Counted from the first letter of the stretch, positions 33,047 through 42,730 are shown. The stretch is DNA of 64,000 bases from Clostridia bacterium (GCA_017452785.1 JAFTLT010000019.1:21416-85415); one strand, 5' to 3'. Notes: generated from the sequence alone by a model not told the origin. Program-made: numbers and translations.

Positions 33047-35074
33047 ATGAAAACTCTGTCAAAAGATAAAAAAATTAAATATCTTATCCTTGCTTTTTCA
33101 TTTGTTATTCCCTGCTTTGCAGTGCTCATAAGCTATATTATAAGAGGGATTGAGCCTTTCGGCGGCAGAACGCTCTGCTCAATGGACGGCTTTTCGCAGT
33201 ATTACCCAATGCTGATGAATATGGACGAAGCACTGTCAAAGGGAGAAGTGTTTTATTCCTTTCACGGTGCACTGGGGTTTAACCTCTGGGCTCAGAGTGC
33301 ATATTACACCAACAGTCCCTTGTGGCTTCTTGTCTATATGATTCCTCACGAGTGGCAGATTGAGGCTATACATTTTCTCATTATGCTGAAAATCGGTCTT
33401 TCGGGATTTTTCTTCAGTTTGAGACTTCTGAGAAAATATGAAAACACAGATGAAAACAAGGCACTGAAATTCTTTCCTGCCCTGTCAACCGCATGGGCTC
33501 TTAGCGGCTATATGATTGCATTTATCAATCAGTTTATGTGGACTGATGTGATTATGCTTCTGCCTCTTGTTGTGCTTGGTATAGAGGAGCTTGTGAAGAA
33601 TAAAAAGCTCACAGTTTACATAGTGAGTCTGTTTCTCAGCATATGGTCATGCTTTTATCTCAGTTTTATGGTCTGCATTTTCAGCGTGCTTTACTTTTTG
33701 TTCCTTATTCTTAAAGAGAAAATGGAAAACAAACAAAGATTTTCATACTGTCTTTGCTTCGGTGTGGGTTCGCTCACAGCAGGAGCTATGGCGGCAGTGA
33801 GCCTTATACCCACAGCTAAAGCGCTGAGTCTCACCCTTGCCAGTGAAGCAGGCTTCAATGAGGCTATAGAAATTAAATACACCCTCGGTAGGCTCCTTAT
33901 GAGATTGCTGCCATTTCAGAAAATCTCTCTGGAATACGGTGAGCCTAATCTTTATTGCACCCTTATTGCAGTGGTGCTTATGCTGTTTTATTTTGCTTTC
34001 GGCAAAGCCTCAAAAAGAGAAAAGCTGCTTTACTTCGGCTTTGTCACATTTATGTTCCTGTCTATGTGTACTAATATAGGTGAGTATCTGTGGCACGGTT
34101 TTCACTTTCCCAATCAGCTGCCTGCAAGACAGAGCTTTCTCGTTATATTCCTCATGCTGACAATTGCGGCTGAGGGGACTCAGAAATTAGATTTTCGCAA
34201 AGGGGCGGCGACATTCTTGTCGGCTGTGATAATTTCAGGCGCGTCCCTGAGTGCAGTGTATCAGATAATATCTCAGGTCTGGGCGGCAAGAGTTGATTCG
34301 CTGCAAAGATATGAAAGCAGCATGGAGGAGTTTACCGCCCTTGACGATGAGGATATTTTCTCAAGGCTTGCATGGACAGATGAGAAGAAGAACAACTATC
34401 CTCAGCAGTATAACTATAACGGAATCTGCTATTATTCTTCAACAATGTCGGGGGATGCCTATGAGTTTTTTCAAAATCTCGGCATGGAGCGTTATGCAAA
34501 AAACGTGAGCACACGCTATAATCAGTCGGATATACTCAACGCCATTTTCGGCATTAAGTATATTCTTGAAGAGGACGGCGAAACCATAACCGTCAACGAA
34601 AACGCACTGCCCTTGGCTTTTCTGAGTGATGAAGCTGTGCTGGGTGTAAATCTCAGTGACTATAAAAAGGGCGAAGAAGCGCAAGAGGCACTGTGGGATA
34701 GTGTGGTGCTCAGTAAAAACGACTTTGACACTCAGGTCAGTGAGCTCAAGGCTAACGGCATAAACCTCACATATTTTGACACGGATAAAATAAAAGGCAA
34801 CATAACTTGTTACAGAGACGGAGTGCTTCTGACAAGTCTTCCATATGACGGTGGCTGGCGGATATTCATTGACGGTGAAGAAGCTGAAACAACCAAAGCG
34901 GCAGGCTATCTCACCTGTGCGGAGATAACAGAAGGCCGGCACGAGGTTGAGTTCAGGTATACAGTGCCGGGTATAGAGCTCGGTGCGGCACTCAGTCTGG
35001 TTGGAATTATATGCCTTGTAGTAATTATGAATTATGAATTAGGAATTATGAATTGGATTAAAAAGAAAATGTAA
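33047..35074 (+). CDS. YfhO-family membrane protein, possible glycosyltransferase
   Basis: The 675-residue protein matches YfhO, a family linked to lipoteichoic acid glycosylation in Bacillus. It has about 10-12 membrane helices in the N-terminal 400 residues. The characteristic motif FGGRTLCSMDGFSQYYPML lies near residue 35, and an extracytoplasmic beta-rich domain ends near residue 640. The last 20 or so residues include NYELGIMNW from an AT-rich repetitive sequence (GAATTATGAATTA-type, 35020-35062), so the natural C-terminus may have been altered by a repeat. It is translationally close to the CapA-like gene. Confidence 0.88.
   Translation: MKTLSKDKKIKYLILAFSFVIPCFAVLISYIIRGIEPFGGRTLCSMDGFSQYYPMLMNMDEALSKGEVFYSFHGALGFNLWAQSAYYTNSPLWLLVYMIPHEWQIEAIHFLIMLKIGLSGFFFSLRLLRKYENTDENKALKFFPALSTAWALSGYMIAFINQFMWTDVIMLLPLVVLGIEELVKNKKLTVYIVSLFLSIWSCFYLSFMVCIFSVLYFLFLILKEKMENKQRFSYCLCFGVGSLTAGAMAAVSLIPTAKALSLTLASEAGFNEAIEIKYTLGRLLMRLLPFQKISLEYGEPNLYCTLIAVVLMLFYFAFGKASKREKLLYFGFVTFMFLSMCTNIGEYLWHGFHFPNQLPARQSFLVIFLMLTIAAEGTQKLDFRKGAATFLSAVIISGASLSAVYQIISQVWAARVDSLQRYESSMEEFTALDDEDIFSRLAWTDEKKNNYPQQYNYNGICYYSSTMSGDAYEFFQNLGMERYAKNVSTRYNQSDILNAIFGIKYILEEDGETITVNENALPLAFLSDEAVLGVNLSDYKKGEEAQEALWDSVVLSKNDFDTQVSELKANGINLTYFDTDKIKGNITCYRDGVLLTSLPYDGGWRIFIDGEEAETTKAAGYLTCAEITEGRHEVEFRYTVPGIELGAALSLVGIICLVVIMNYELGIMNWIKKKM
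35020..35062 (+). repeat. AT-rich direct repeat at the 3' end of yfhO
   Basis: The sequence repeats the words GAATTATGAATTA and GGAATTATGAATT. It is coding for the last residues of the YfhO-like protein. Related words occur downstream of copA (about 23057-23075). Confidence 0.6.
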
Positions 35075-35075
35075 C

Positions 35076-35110
35076 AACAAAACCCGGCAGATTAATTTCT
35101 GTCGGGTTAG
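35076..35110 (+). terminator. Intrinsic terminator after yfhO
   Basis: AACCCGGCAG and CTGTCGGGTT form a stem with one wobble just after the YfhO stop, followed by a T-containing tract. Confidence 0.7.
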
Positions 35111-35120
35111 TATTTGTATT

Positions 35121-35181
35121 TTTGCCCTCGTCGGGCAGGCATTCTTTTTCCTGCCGTGGAAAAAGAATCAAAAACGCATAG
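35121..35181. repeat. 61-bp hairpin repeat, copy 1
   Basis: A short GCCC/GGGC hairpin is followed by an 11-bp hairpin, ATTCTTTTTCC/GGAAAAAGAAT (35141-35151 and 35158-35168). It ends 4 nt before the stop of the minus-strand acyltransferase gene and may act as its 3' hairpin. A second copy lies at 49966-50026 in the same relation to another minus-strand gene. Confidence 0.75.
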
Positions 35182-35184
35182 TTA

Positions 35185-36387
35185 TTAATAGTAAGGACGA
35201 TTAGTTAAATATCTCCAAGCCGCAATATATTTCGATGGTGAGCGGGGAACTTGTGAGCCCAGGTCAAGGAAAATCTTGTCGTCAACTAAAAGCACTGTGT
35301 CCTTGTTTGCAAGTGAAACCTGTTTAATTTCTGACATTTCCATTGTGATAGGCTCTTTGCCCTCACTTGTGATAATTTCAAACTTATCTTTATAAAGATT
35401 AAGTGTGCCGTTTTCTGTGAGGATTTCCTCATTTTCGCCGTCAACTGTCTTTACAATCTGACCGCCTTCGCTGACGATAACTTCGCCGTCTTTTGCAGTG
35501 AGAAGCATTTCTTTCCACACATCTCTCTGCCATAAATCCCAGTCAAGCACATTGTCAAAGTGAAGTCCCTTGCCAATATCGTGGAAGAAGCCGTCTGACT
35601 TCATTTCTACCTCATAACCGCAATCACACTTCAAGTTGTTGCCGTGGCTGTGGAGTGTAGCCACCTTTTTACATTCGGGGCAGACATAGAGAATTCTTTC
35701 AACACATTCTGCAAGGTTTTCGCCGCTGTAATCCTGAGGATTCTTTCTTTGCTCCTCATAGGCGTTGACATATGTATCACGGCGGATAATTTCCGTGATT
35801 TCCTTTACAGTGAGCCCGCTGAGCTCTTCTGCACTGTATTCATTCACAAAGTGACCTGTGATGGGGCCTTTTCTGGGGCTGTTTGCCCAACGGGGCTTTC
35901 TCAGGTACCCGCCGACGAATTTATATGTGACAAGTGCAACCCCGGCATCTTTGACAAGCTGGCCTGTGTGCTCTGAAATAAAGCCTGTCTGACCGTTGGT
36001 TGTCATTGCACCCTCAGCGTGAAGTCCCACGGGGATGCCTGCTCGGAGATTTCGTTTGATATCTTCATTGATAATCTCTGAGGGCTTATCTCTGTATTTG
36101 ATGATAACACCGCCGATTTTAGTGAAAAGCCAGCTGACTTTCATTCTCAGCACATGGTCACTTGAAACATAGCGGATGTAGCGTTTCATCGCTGCCATTT
36201 CATAGCCCGGGTCAAAAGCTTCGGTGTGATTTGAAATGAGAATGAAGGTTTTGTGTTCAGGCTTGCGATATTCAAGATGAACATTGTTGTCGTTTATAAC
36301 CTTCTTTTTGAGCAGGTTAATAAGAGTCATTGTTACTGTTGCATTAAAGCGATAGCCTTTTCTGGTTTTTCTTATTTCGCTGTTCAT
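35185..36387 (-). CDS. PlsC-like acyltransferase with zinc ribbon
   Basis: The 400-residue protein has a PlsC/LPLAT core: NHTEAFDP, an NHx4D-type catalytic motif near residue 53, and GLHAEGAMTTNG for the second conserved block. Around residue 230 it has a zinc-ribbon-like part, CPECKK and CDCGYEV, and a further beta-rich C-terminal domain (about 270-400). It is longer than standard acyltransferases (about 240). It overlaps the upstream acyl-CoA ligase gene by 4 nt (ATGA), so ligase and transferase are co-translated. It probably transfers a fatty acyl group in lipid synthesis; the acceptor is unknown. Confidence 0.83.
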   Translation of the reverse strand: MNSEIRKTRKGYRFNATVTMTLINLLKKKVINDNNVHLEYRKPEHKTFILISNHTEAFDPGYEMAAMKRYIRYVSSDHVLRMKVSWLFTKIGGVIIKYRDKPSEIINEDIKRNLRAGIPVGLHAEGAMTTNGQTGFISEHTGQLVKDAGVALVTYKFVGGYLRKPRWANSPRKGPITGHFVNEYSAEELSGLTVKEITEIIRRDTYVNAYEEQRKNPQDYSGENLAECVERILYVCPECKKVATLHSHGNNLKCDCGYEVEMKSDGFFHDIGKGLHFDNVLDWDLWQRDVWKEMLLTAKDGEVIVSEGGQIVKTVDGENEEILTENGTLNLYKDKFEIITSEGKEPITMEMSEIKQVSLANKDTVLLVDDKIFLDLGSQVPRSPSKYIAAWRYLTNRPYY

Positions 36388-38093
36388 ACTGTTACCACCT
36401 CTTTTTCTGCTTCTTCTTTTTCAGCCTCTTCTTCAAGTGAGTGATAAGCAACCTTGCCTACAAGAGTTTTGGGCAGCTCATCTCTGAAGATAATCTCCTT
36501 GGGTCTTTCAAATACGTCAAGGTACTCCTTACAGTGCTCGAGAATGCTCTGCTTTGTTGTTTCACTCTTTTCTACACCGCTGTTCAGAACGATATATGCT
36601 CTTACTCTCTGCATTTTATAGGGGTCTTTTACGCCTATAACACAGCAGTAATCAACGCTCTCGTGCTTGTCAATCATATTTTCAATATGTGAGGGATAAA
36701 CATTGTAGCCGCTTGTAACTATCATACGCTTCATTCTCTGCTTGAAGTAAACGAAGCCTTCCTCGTCAATATAGCCTGCATCGCCTGTGAAAAGCCAACG
36801 CTTGCCGTTTTCGTCAATGCGCATTGTTTTGGCATTTTCTTCCTCGGCATCCTTATAGCCGAGCATAAGTGTGGGGCCTGAGATAATGATTTCGCCCATT
36901 TCGCCTGCAGGCAGATAGTTGAAGGTACCCGGCTCAACTATGCGATAATCTGTGTCACGAAGGGGAAGACCGATAGAGCCGACCTTTGCTCTGTCTTTAG
37001 GTGTAACGCATGAAGCTGTTACGCACTCTGTAAGACCGTAGCCTTCACGAATCTGAAGATTTGCACCGTGCTCCTTAAAGAACTTATCAGCTCTCTTTTT
37101 AAGCTCAGGGCTCAGAGCGTCACCGCCGCTGAAAACGCCGATGAGGAATGAAAGGTCTGCGCCGTCGAAGATGTCAACCTTAAGAAGTGCCTCAAAGAGG
37201 GTGGGTACACCTGCGATAAAATTAGGCTTATGCTTGAGCACGTCCTTTGCATAGCTCTCTTTGGTGAACTGAGGGATAAGAATACACATTGCACCGTTTT
37301 CAAGCACTGTGTGAATACCGATGCCAAGACCAAATCCGTGGAAAATAGGCATAACTGAAAGGAATTTGCAGCCGTAGTCAAGGTTGCAGCCTGAAATTTC
37401 GGCAACCTGCATACCAAGGCAGTTGAAGTTCCAATCTGAAAGATAAATTCCCTTGGGTGTGCCGCTTGTGCCGCCACTGTAAAGAATAACGGCTGCTTTG
37501 TTTTTGTCAAACTCAACAGGGGGGAGCTCAACGCCTTTGCCTGTTTTGATAAATTCAGACCAAACAAGACCGCCTTTACCGGGGAACTTCAGGTTCTGTC
37601 TGTTTTTGAGGTACTTGAAAGCGATAGCCTTAACCAAAGGAAGCTCTTCCTGAATTCTTGCAGTGATGATTTTAACATCGTTTTTAGCTTCACCTACAGC
37701 TTTTTCAACCTTCTCATAAAACTGGTCGAGGGTGAGAATCATCTTGCTTTCTGAATAGTCAAGATAAAAGGTGATGTTTTTGCCTGATGAAAGAGGGTGT
37801 ACCATGTTTGCTATTGCACCTATTCTGTTAAGGGCATAAAGGCATATAACTCCCTGAGGAGTGTTGGGCATGCAGATAGTTACAACATCATCTTTTTTGA
37901 TGCCGGCTTTGAGAAAAGCACCGGCTGCAAGCTCGATTTTTTCCACAAAGGTTTTGTAGCTTGTGTATTTGCCCATAAAGTTAAGGGCGGGAGCATCGGG
38001 AACACGCTTTGCCGAAGCCGCAATAGCACCGAACATAGTTGTTTCGGGGTAGGGGTGGCTTACGGGTGTGAAGTTTATTTGTGGTAAAGTCAT
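36384..38093 (-). CDS. AMP-dependent acyl-CoA ligase
   Basis: The 569-residue protein is an adenylate-forming enzyme of the long-chain acyl-CoA synthetase type. Core motifs: ILYSGGTSGTPKG (A3), REGYGLTECV (A5), WLFTGDAGYIDEEGFVYF (A7) and the Lys at the C-terminus within LPKTLVGKVAYH (A10). It probably activates a fatty acid for the acyltransferase encoded by the overlapping downstream gene. The C-terminal tail EEEAEKEEAEKEVV is a low-complexity acidic stretch. GGAGG precedes the ATG. Substrate chain length cannot be told. Confidence 0.9.
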   Translation of the reverse strand: MTLPQINFTPVSHPYPETTMFGAIAASAKRVPDAPALNFMGKYTSYKTFVEKIELAAGAFLKAGIKKDDVVTICMPNTPQGVICLYALNRIGAIANMVHPLSSGKNITFYLDYSESKMILTLDQFYEKVEKAVGEAKNDVKIITARIQEELPLVKAIAFKYLKNRQNLKFPGKGGLVWSEFIKTGKGVELPPVEFDKNKAAVILYSGGTSGTPKGIYLSDWNFNCLGMQVAEISGCNLDYGCKFLSVMPIFHGFGLGIGIHTVLENGAMCILIPQFTKESYAKDVLKHKPNFIAGVPTLFEALLKVDIFDGADLSFLIGVFSGGDALSPELKKRADKFFKEHGANLQIREGYGLTECVTASCVTPKDRAKVGSIGLPLRDTDYRIVEPGTFNYLPAGEMGEIIISGPTLMLGYKDAEEENAKTMRIDENGKRWLFTGDAGYIDEEGFVYFKQRMKRMIVTSGYNVYPSHIENMIDKHESVDYCCVIGVKDPYKMQRVRAYIVLNSGVEKSETTKQSILEHCKEYLDVFERPKEIIFRDELPKTLVGKVAYHSLEEEAEKEEAEKEVVTV

Positions 38094-38375
38094 TTTTGGC
38101 CTCCGTATATTTTAACTTAAAGTCTGAAACTGCTTAAAGAAAAATCAGTGTATCAAACATCTTTTCATTATATGCCTTAATTTTTATTAATTTATTAACA
38201 GTGTTTAAATTTACATATCCGAATGAAAGAAAAACACTGACACTATCAGGATTATTTTATAGCTTATGCTTAAAAATACTGTAAAAATAAAAAATAAGTG
38301 GGAAATATACATTGATTGTTTACATTTGCTTGTTAAAATTAACGCAACTTAAAAATATTGAAGGAGAGATTATCA

Positions 38376-39707
38376 ATGAAAAAAACTATCGCTTTTCTTC
38401 TTAGTTTAATGATGCTTGTTTCCTGCTTCACCCTTGCAGGCTCAGCAACATTTTCAAAAAATGAAGAAACTGACAAAACCCTTCGTTTCGGCGATGACGG
38501 AAAATTTAAAATTATGCAGATTGCAGACATTCAGGATGGCTTCTTTTTAAAGGCTCTGACAGAAGAGTTTATCACTGCAGTGCTGGATATGGAAAAGCCT
38601 GATTTAGTTGTGCTCACAGGTGACAATATAGGTCAGGGCTGGGGCATTACCTACGGCGCAATTAAGATGAATATCAATAACTTTATGTCAATTTTTCAGC
38701 AGAGAGACATACCAGTTGCCATAGTTTACGGCAACCACGATGATGAAGACAATGTTCTGAGCAAGGAAATGCAGTGGAAAATATATGAAAGCTATGACTG
38801 CTTTGTTGGTGTGCCTGACACTGAAGAAATGGCAGGCTTCGGCACATATAACATCCCTGTTTATTCATCGAAGGATGCTGAGAAAAAGGCTTTCAACCTC
38901 TGGTTCTTTGACTCACAGACCTATAATCACGAAAACGACCTTGGCGGCTACGGCGCTGTTGAAAAGGACCAGATTGACTGGTACATAAAAACAGAAAAAG
39001 CTCTCACTGAGGAAAACGGCGGCACTCCCATTCCCTCATTTGCTTTTCAGCATATTATCATTCCTGAGGTTTACGGCGGCTCATATAAAATGATTTACCG
39101 TCATCTCAGTGAGGAAGAGCTTGCAGAGCTCGATACGGAAAATCTTGATGAAAGCAAGTACCATATGAGTGAAAACGGCAAAGTCTATGAAATTGTAGGC
39201 GACGAGTCAATCTATAACGATAAGTATGATGTGCTGTGGAAGGATGACATTTATGTTATGCCGCCCGAATATATAGATGATGAAACCTTTATAGGCGAAG
39301 ACGGAGGTGCTCCCTTCTATTCAAACGGTCAGGCTGATGCTCTTGTTGATAACGGCAATGTGCTCGGTCTTGCTGTGGGACATGACCATGTCAACTGCTT
39401 TGTTATGCCCTATAGAGGCATGGATATAGTTCAGACTCCGACAGGTGCTTTCGGCTCCTACGGTGACGAAAACAGAGGCATTAGAGTTATCGAGCTCGAT
39501 GAAAAGGATCTGACAACCTATGAAACAGATATGATTTTCTTCAGAGATATTTTTGATGTCAGCGATCCGCTTATGGAAAACCGAATTATTGCCAGCTCCA
39601 CAAGCTCTACCTTCGGCGAAAAGGTTGTTGCCTTCTTTGCCGTGGGATATTATAAGCTGGTTTATGCTTTTGAAAAGTTTATTTCACTTGTAAGACTTCC
39701 CGTTTAA
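38376..39707 (+). CDS. Secreted calcineurin-like metallophosphoesterase
   Basis: The 443-residue protein starts at ATG 38376 behind GAAGGAGAG; a TTG at 38358 overlaps that site. It has a signal peptide and the dimetal motifs IADIQD, LTGDNIGQ, YGNHDDE and GHDHVN. The DxH motif is replaced by DIQ, as in some purple-acid-phosphatase-like relatives. The C-terminus FFAVGYYKLVYAFEKFISLV resembles the tails of the other secreted hydrolases here. It is monocistronic and ends at a strong terminator. The substrate is unknown. Confidence 0.87.
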   Translation: MKKTIAFLLSLMMLVSCFTLAGSATFSKNEETDKTLRFGDDGKFKIMQIADIQDGFFLKALTEEFITAVLDMEKPDLVVLTGDNIGQGWGITYGAIKMNINNFMSIFQQRDIPVAIVYGNHDDEDNVLSKEMQWKIYESYDCFVGVPDTEEMAGFGTYNIPVYSSKDAEKKAFNLWFFDSQTYNHENDLGGYGAVEKDQIDWYIKTEKALTEENGGTPIPSFAFQHIIIPEVYGGSYKMIYRHLSEEELAELDTENLDESKYHMSENGKVYEIVGDESIYNDKYDVLWKDDIYVMPPEYIDDETFIGEDGGAPFYSNGQADALVDNGNVLGLAVGHDHVNCFVMPYRGMDIVQTPTGAFGSYGDENRGIRVIELDEKDLTTYETDMIFFRDIFDVSDPLMENRIIASSTSSTFGEKVVAFFAVGYYKLVYAFEKFISLVRLPV

Positions 39708-39715
39708 TAAAGACT

Positions 39716-39763
39716 GTCACTCATTTGTCAATCTTCTCTATTGACAAATGAGTGATTTTTTAA
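39716..39763 (+). terminator. Intrinsic terminator
   Basis: CACTCATTTGTCAA and TTGACAAATGAGTG form a perfect 14-bp stem followed by T residues. Confidence 0.9.
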
Positions 39764-39816
39764 TAAAATGTAAACACAAGCATTAAAAGACCTTATTAGG
39801 TCAGAAGGAGAAAAAC

Positions 39817-41106
39817 ATGAAAAAGGCAAAAAAAACAGTAGCGTTACTGCTTTCACTTGTGCTCGTTTTTTCTTTTGCTGTTTTACCCGCTTCGGCAGAG
39901 GGTGAAGCTGCACAGGAAACAGCAACTCTTGACAAAACTTTATTCAAAACGGACTATCCCTATGTTTTCGTTCACGGTATGGGCGGCTGGTCTGACTATA
40001 ACGGTGAAGCATATTGGGGCGGCTGGGCCAATTCTGAGGGCGATGTAATTAAGCTCTATAATGATAACGGAATAGAAGCCTATGCAGCTGTTGTGGGACC
40101 TCTCAGCAGTGCGTGGGACAGAGCTTGCGAGCTCTATGCTCAGCTTATGGGTACTGTTGTCGATTACGGTGAGGCTCATTCAAAGGCACACGGACACGAC
40201 CGCTTTGGTTATGATTATAAGGGCAAAGAGCTTATGGGCAAGGCATGGGATATGAAAAGTCCCATAAACATTGTAGGACACAGCTTCGGCGGCCCAACAG
40301 TAAGACTGTTTGCTTCGCTTCTCGCTTACGGTGATAAGGACGAAATTGCAGCGTCAGGCAGCGATATTTCTCCTTTCTTCACAGGCGGACACAAAGAAGC
40401 TATACATGCTGTTATAACTTTTTCAGGGGTTCATAACGGCTCACCCGTTGCAAATCTCATAGTAGATAACGGTCTGCTTTATCTCATAGGTGCCGGACTT
40501 CATCTTGCAGGCGTCTTTTTCGGCAGAAATCTTATGATGTGGGATCTTCAGCTGGGTCATTTCGGTGTTACACCTGTGCAGGGTGAAGAAAAAGCAAAAT
40601 TCAGCCTGAAAACAATATTGAATTTCGTTAAGGCAAATGACAACTGCGGCTATGATATGACTCTTCGTGGTGCCAAAGAGCTCAATGAAAAAATCAAGAT
40701 AGTTGACAGTGCATACTACTATTCATATTCCTGCATTTCATCAGAGGAAACTAAATTCGGCACACAGAAGCCCATCGCTTCAAACTTCCAGCTTTTCATT
40801 CCCACGTCACTTTATATCGGTGCTCTCGAAGGTAAGACAATCGACGGTGTTTATATGGATAAAAGCTGGGCAATAAATGACGGAATTGTTCCTCTTGCAA
40901 GTGCTCTTTACCCTGCAGACGATGCCCAAACAGCAAAGAATTATGAGTCTGCAATTGAGGCAGGTGAAAAAATAGAAACCGGCAGATGGTACTATATGAC
41001 TCCCATGGTAGGCTTTGACCACTTTGACTTCTGCGGCACAATAGATTATCTGACCAGCTTTGAGGATTTCTATTACACACTGCTTGAAACTGTAAATGCA
41101 AGATAA
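39817..41106 (+). CDS. Secreted lipase (staphylococcal/Geobacillus family I.5-I.6-like)
   Basis: The 429-residue protein has a signal peptide (VALLLSLVLVFSFAVLPASA). The lipase parts are VFVHGMGGW (oxyanion hole), GHSFGGPTVRLF with Ser156, GVHNGSP, WAINDGIVPLAS and the C-terminal GFDHFDFCG, which supplies the catalytic His. This arrangement matches large Gram-positive lipases with a metal site near the C-terminus. Triacylglycerol hydrolysis is known for the family. A leader hairpin (GACCTTATTAGGTC) precedes the ribosome site. Unlike the other hydrolases here it lacks an amphipathic tail. Confidence 0.88.
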   Translation: MKKAKKTVALLLSLVLVFSFAVLPASAEGEAAQETATLDKTLFKTDYPYVFVHGMGGWSDYNGEAYWGGWANSEGDVIKLYNDNGIEAYAAVVGPLSSAWDRACELYAQLMGTVVDYGEAHSKAHGHDRFGYDYKGKELMGKAWDMKSPINIVGHSFGGPTVRLFASLLAYGDKDEIAASGSDISPFFTGGHKEAIHAVITFSGVHNGSPVANLIVDNGLLYLIGAGLHLAGVFFGRNLMMWDLQLGHFGVTPVQGEEKAKFSLKTILNFVKANDNCGYDMTLRGAKELNEKIKIVDSAYYYSYSCISSEETKFGTQKPIASNFQLFIPTSLYIGALEGKTIDGVYMDKSWAINDGIVPLASALYPADDAQTAKNYESAIEAGEKIETGRWYYMTPMVGFDHFDFCGTIDYLTSFEDFYYTLLETVNAR

Positions 41107-41117
41107 AATTTAATAAT

Positions 41118-41152
41118 AAATGCGAGGCCTGAAACCTCGCATTTTATTATGT
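41118..41152. terminator. Bidirectional terminator
   Basis: AAATGCGAGG and CCTCGCATTT form a stem between the lipase gene and the convergent zinc-ribbon gene. Confidence 0.85.
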
Positions 41153-41539
41153 TTTTTTAATAAATTCCGTGCTGCAGTGAGGGCAGCTGATTTTGATTTT
41201 GCCTCTGCCTTTCGGTACCCTTAAGGTGTTGTGGCATTTGGGGCACTGATAATACTTGTGGTCTTTATCCTGAAACTGCTTGACTTTTTTGATGATGAAC
41301 TGCCGCCACGGGGCACTGATTTTAAGAAACTTAAGGTTTTCCTGTTGTCTTTTTGCAATATTTTTTGACAGCATTCTGCAGGCTGCAACGATATAGGGGA
41401 TAAGACCTAAATATCTTATGAAGGCTGCATCGAAAAAAGAAAGAAACAGTGTGAGCACACAGCCGAAAATGACTAATGCCAAATTAAGCTGGTCGTTACC
41501 GTACCTTCCATACATAAACTTTCTTAACTTATCTAACAT
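41147..41539 (-). CDS. Small membrane protein with C-terminal zinc ribbon
   Basis: The 130-residue protein has two predicted membrane helices (about residues 17-33 and 40-57), a basic linker, and a zinc ribbon at the C-terminus: YQCPKCHNTLRVP and ISCPHCSTEF, that is CxxC-x(n)-CxxC. Such proteins are common in Firmicutes and uncharacterised. GAGGAGT precedes the ATG. Function is unknown. Confidence 0.8.
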   Translation of the reverse strand: MLDKLRKFMYGRYGNDQLNLALVIFGCVLTLFLSFFDAAFIRYLGLIPYIVAACRMLSKNIAKRQQENLKFLKISAPWRQFIIKKVKQFQDKDHKYYQCPKCHNTLRVPKGRGKIKISCPHCSTEFIKKT

Positions 41540-41643
41540 AAAAATTACTCCTCACCTTTGATATCTGCCAATATATACCTGATACTTTAATTATAGGTTA
41601 AAAAATTTCTTTGTCAACAACAAAGTATTTGGTTATTTTGCAG

Positions 41644-41672
41644 TTGATTATTCTTATTCATTGGACTATAAT
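41644..41672 (+). promoter_or_regulatory. Sigma-A promoter for the PTS EIIC gene
   Basis: TTGATT (41644-41649) and TATAAT (41667-41672), 17 bp apart, about 33 bp before the start codon. Confidence 0.75.
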
Positions 41673-41704
41673 ATTTAACAACATGATGATAGGATGTGGA
41701 AAAA

Positions 41705-42712
41705 ATGATTAAGAAGTATCTCAAACGCTATTTTGTTGACGCCATGAGCTTTATGGCTCTGGGTCTTTTTTCGTCTCTGATTGTGGGACTCATTATCAGT
41801 CAGCTTTCAAAAATTCCTCACCTTGAAATTCTTGCAAGCTTTTCAGGTGTTCTGTCAGCTTCATCACCTGTGGTGGGCGGTGCAATAGGTGCGGCAATAG
41901 CATACGGACTCAAGTCAAAGCCACTTGTTATTTTTTCGTGCATTGCGGTGGGTGCCTTCGGCTATGAGCTCGGCGGTCCGGTGGGCGCATATGTATCCGC
42001 AGTGGTTGCAAATGAAATAGCATCCCTTATTGCAGGCAAAACTAAAATCGATATAGTTGTCACACCCATAGTCTGCATAGTTACAGGCGGATTTGTCAGC
42101 ACCTTTGTGGGCCCCTATCTCTCAGATTTTATGACCGGCTTCGGTGAGTTAATAAATAAAGCTACTCAGCTTCATCCGTTTCCTATGGGTATCACCGTTT
42201 CGGTGCTTATGGGACTTGCTCTGACAGCTCCCATATCCTCGGCGGCTATTGCAATTATGCTTGGCCTTGACGGTATTGCCGCAGGTGCAGCGGCAGTTGG
42301 CTGTGCTGCGCAGATGGTTGGTTTTGCAGTAACTTCCTTTAAGGCAAACGGTGTTGGCGGTCTTATTTCTCAGGGTGTCGGCACGAGTATGCTTCAGTTC
42401 TCGAATATAATGAGACATCCCCAGATAGTTATTGCTCCAACCCTTGCAGGTGCAATTTTAGGCCCTGTGTCAACCTGCGTGCTTAAAATGACAAACATAC
42501 CCACAGGTGCAGGCATGGGCACAAGCGGACTTGTGGGTCAGTTCGGTGCCTATTCGGCAATGAGTGACACTTTCGGCAGCACAAAGTCGGTGGTTCTTAT
42601 TGCGCTTATGCATTTTGTGGCTCCCGCTGTGCTTTCTCTTGTAATTCACCTTGCACTTAAAAAGCTCGGCATAGTTAAAGACGAATATTTAAAACTTGAT
42701 AAGCCCGAATAA
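41705..42712 (+). CDS. PTS EIIC-type membrane protein
   Basis: The 335-residue protein is a multi-helix membrane protein of the PTS_EIIC_2 group. It has glycine-rich segments such as SPVVGGAIGAAIAYGL, GVGGLISQGVGTSML and TGAGMGTSGLVGQFG. It carries no EIIA or EIIB domain and none is adjacent, so phosphorylation-coupled transport is not established; the group includes stand-alone members. The ATG at 41705 is preferred to the GTG at 41696 because the AGGATG site is at suitable spacing. It is followed 18 nt later by the HAD gene. Confidence 0.82.
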   Translation: MIKKYLKRYFVDAMSFMALGLFSSLIVGLIISQLSKIPHLEILASFSGVLSASSPVVGGAIGAAIAYGLKSKPLVIFSCIAVGAFGYELGGPVGAYVSAVVANEIASLIAGKTKIDIVVTPIVCIVTGGFVSTFVGPYLSDFMTGFGELINKATQLHPFPMGITVSVLMGLALTAPISSAAIAIMLGLDGIAAGAAAVGCAAQMVGFAVTSFKANGVGGLISQGVGTSMLQFSNIMRHPQIVIAPTLAGAILGPVSTCVLKMTNIPTGAGMGTSGLVGQFGAYSAMSDTFGSTKSVVLIALMHFVAPAVLSLVIHLALKKLGIVKDEYLKLDKPE

Positions 42713-42730
42713 CCGAAAGGATTTCATTTT

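Noticed and set aside
41705-42712. Complete PTS sugar transporter
   Set aside because: No EIIA or EIIB domain or gene is found beside the EIIC-like protein, so a sugar PTS cannot be claimed.
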